From Candidatus Cloacimonas sp. (lineage in GTDB: Bacteria > Cloacimonadota > Cloacimonadia > Cloacimonadales > Cloacimonadaceae), in the NCBI GenBank assembly GCA_035403355.1, contig DAONFA010000016.1:1-44667 (forward strand): a stretch of DNA of 44,667 nucleotides, given 5' to 3'. Positions 43,328 to 44,667 of this stretch are shown here, one piece after another. Each line of letters opens with the position of its first letter. The stretch's first letter is position 1. Position numbers and translations under genes: made by a program. Below the pieces are notes generated by a model. It made no database searches. It saw only the letters and a list, made by a program, of their open reading frames with translations, and was not told where the DNA came from.

Positions 43328-43863
43328 TGAATAATCCTTGCTCCCTTTAGTGATTGATATATGCCGAAACCAAGATAGCCGCCTAAAATACCGGAACTAA
43401 ATGCCGTACAAGTATTGAAAATAATTATCACGGTTGGCATCCGAAAAAAAATGGCAGAGGATATCAAAGAACCGGTTAAATTGGCACAACCGCAAAGAAG
43501 TAAATGAGTTATCAGTTTGTTCTTATAAGGCAGCAGCCAAAATAACAGGTCAGCAATTATCCCCGGTGCCGTATATGCCACCAAAGAAAAAGCACCCATC
43601 TTTCCTGCCATTCCAATCAGCAATACCAGAATTGACTGTAACAGACCAAAAAGCGTTCCTGTAAAGGGCTTATCTACTATTACAACTGCTAAAACCAACC
43701 ACAGCATATAAAGTCCACCGGTAATTGAACCACCAGGTATGCCCAAAGGAGTGGAAATTAACTTAGTTACAGGATTGATAACCTGCTTAATTGCAATTCC
43801 CAAAGCAGCTATGGAAGTGATTATGATTAAGTCCTTTACGCTAAATTTACGAAAAATGCTCAT
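43324..43863 (-). CDS. ECF transporter substrate-binding S component (YkoE-like)
   Basis: A 179-residue, about six-helix membrane protein with the size and layout of ECF S components. FSVKDLIIITSIAALGIAIKQ opens like other S components; GGSITGGLYMLWLVLAVVIVDKP, the LLQSILVLLIG helix and YTAPGIIADLLFWLLPYKN resemble the YkoE group (HMP/thiamine-related), and the duplicated ATPase downstream also fits YkoEDC. No TPP riboswitch is visible before the operon, so the substrate stays open (thiamine precursor, cobalamin or other). Starts overlapping the dCMP deaminase stop by 1 nt and ends overlapping the exported-protein gene. Confidence 0.72.
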   Translation of the reverse strand: MSIFRKFSVKDLIIITSIAALGIAIKQVINPVTKLISTPLGIPGGSITGGLYMLWLVLAVVIVDKPFTGTLFGLLQSILVLLIGMAGKMGAFSLVAYTAPGIIADLLFWLLPYKNKLITHLLLCGCANLTGSLISSAIFFRMPTVIIIFNTCTAFSSGILGGYLGFGIYQSLKGARIIQ

Positions 43864-44336
43864 TAGATTAGTTTCTTTAGCGTATTATTTTTCAAATCAA
43901 ACTTGATAAGCTCAACACCTGCTTCCCGAAAGAGTTCTTCCCCTAATTCATCAGGATAGGGTTCAGCTATATAAACGGTTTTGATTTCAGCATTAATTAT
44001 TAGCCGGGCACAAATACTGCAGGGTTGATTGGTACAGTAAAGAATGGCACCCCGAGTGGAAGAACCATTGATAGCTGCTTGAATAATAGCATTTTGTTCG
44101 GCATGAACTCCTCTGCAAAGTTCATGATTTTTACCGGAAGGAACATTTTGCTGCTCTCTTAAACAACCAATTTCTGAGCAATGAGGAACACCTTTAGGGC
44201 TGCCGTTATAACCGGTAGCTATAATTTGATTATCCCGAACCAAAACAGCACCTACTTTTCGGCGCAAACAAGTGCTGCGCCTGGAAACAAGATATGCCAT
44301 CTCCATAAAATACTGTTGCCAGGAAGGTCTTTCCAC
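43863..44336 (-). CDS. dCMP deaminase
   Basis: A 157-residue zinc deaminase converting dCMP to dUMP for dTTP synthesis (ComEB/DCD type). Zinc and catalytic residues: His78 and Glu80 in GVHAEQNAI, Cys106 and Cys109 in QPCSICA. The VGAVLVRDNQIIATGYNG strand and the GCLREQQNVPSG insertion with extra Cys and His are typical of the dCMP deaminase family rather than TadA or cytidine deaminase. It starts the five-gene operon leading to the ECF transporter, joined by a 1-nt overlap; a functional link to transport is not evident. Confidence 0.94.
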   Translation of the reverse strand: MERPSWQQYFMEMAYLVSRRSTCLRRKVGAVLVRDNQIIATGYNGSPKGVPHCSEIGCLREQQNVPSGKNHELCRGVHAEQNAIIQAAINGSSTRGAILYCTNQPCSICARLIINAEIKTVYIAEPYPDELGEELFREAGVELIKFDLKNNTLKKLI

Positions 44337-44589
44337 TCTTTTTTCTTCCCTTCTGTTTTTTTGCTATCTTTTGCAAGACCTGCTTTCTGTCAAGATGGAA
44401 GGTCAACAAAAGGTTTTTTCTCTTCATAAAGGGAAAAGAGAAATGAAGTAACTTGGGTCTATTAACTCAGAGCAGGGAATATAAGGGAAAAAGAATAAAA
44501 TAAAACATCTCCTGTTCTTTTATCTGTGTTATCCGAAAGAGATATTTATAATAAATCAGGGTTACTGTCTATTTTACCATCTCACTATT

Positions 44590-44667
44590 TTATTTTACCA
44601 TCATCATTTTGCGGCACCGGCTTTTTCCTTCGGTTTCTAAACGCACAAAATATATTCCGCTGGCAAG
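44590..44667 (-). CDS. C-terminal end of a type IX secretion (Por) sorting-domain protein, partial
   Basis: The window edge cuts a minus-strand gene, leaving 25 codons and a TAA stop. The residues LASGIYFVRLETEG followed by a basic KMMMVK end are the classic final strands of a type A Por secretion-system sorting domain, which directs export across the outer membrane and surface attachment. The passenger domain lies outside the window, so the protein's function is unknown. Confidence 0.85.
   Translation of the reverse strand, partial: LASGIYFVRLETEGKSRCRKMMMVK

Noticed and set aside
43863..44336. dCMP deaminase gene considered as TadA, which would explain the A34 tRNA-Leu
   Set aside because: The inserted Cys/His-rich loop after GYNGSPKGVPHC and the overall pattern are those of dCMP deaminases, not tRNA adenosine deaminase.
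44337..44589. TPP or cobalamin riboswitch before the ECF operon
   Set aside because: No CUGAGA-type thiamine-box core or cobalamin-box-like sequence was found on the minus strand in this gap.

Overview
The window looks like a chromosomal segment of an anaerobic, Gram-negative bacterium of the Cloacimonadota (Candidatus Cloacimonas type). This is inferred from gene content, not from a marker-gene comparison. The signs are a lysine-fermentation cluster, a Bacteroidetes-type serine palmitoyltransferase, beta-barrel and FecR envelope genes, and the C-terminal tail of a type IX secretion (Por) sorting domain at the right edge. Base composition is moderately AT-rich. Genes are densely packed with many 1-4 nt overlaps, but several intergenic stretches are filled with short degenerate repeats.

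Layout. 1-810: a phage-type XRE/S24 repressor. 811-1542: non-coding repeats. 1543-5010 (minus): an Acr3 arsenite exporter, an Ldh-family dehydrogenase and a type III PLP lysine/ornithine decarboxylase. 5112-6233 (plus): mnmA. 6234-7920: a large repeat-rich non-coding block with a ~120-bp tandem array, a 45-bp palindrome and a 53-bp direct repeat. 7921-14252 (minus): a long gene train read as a small membrane protein, surE, pcm, a cyclic-nucleotide-binding protein, an AI-2E-family permease, a serine palmitoyltransferase-like enzyme and pckA. 14523-15028 (plus): secG and a tRNA-Leu with anticodon AAG. 15277-20383 (minus): gyrB, gyrA and a lipoprotein. 20862-22830 (minus): a cold-shock protein and ygiQ.

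23327-31793 (plus) is a seven-gene run: a CheY-like receiver, a FemAB/GNAT-like protein, ddl, an exported protein, a FecR-domain protein, a beta-barrel protein and a CHASE2 adenylate cyclase. The last four look like a cell-envelope sensing module with cAMP output, and this is the best candidate for an undescribed system here. 32033-33953 (minus) is an RloA/RloB (AbiL-like) defence pair. 34510-40032 (plus) holds kdd, kamA and kamB of lysine fermentation, then a cation diffusion facilitator and an M23 peptidase. 40030-40332 is a long inverted repeat whose two ends supply the stop codons of the two convergent genes. 40330-44336 (minus) is a dCMP deaminase followed by a complete ECF transporter (S, duplicated ATPase, T) with an unrecognised exported protein inside the operon.

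How the genes may work together. Lysine is isomerised by KamA, and Kdd acts later in the same fermentation route. PckA can link C4 and C3 metabolism. SurE, Pcm and YgiQ are housekeeping or stress genes. The cyclase at 29937-31793 would make cAMP, and the only cyclic-nucleotide-binding domain in the window is encoded at 11975-12460. That link is inference.
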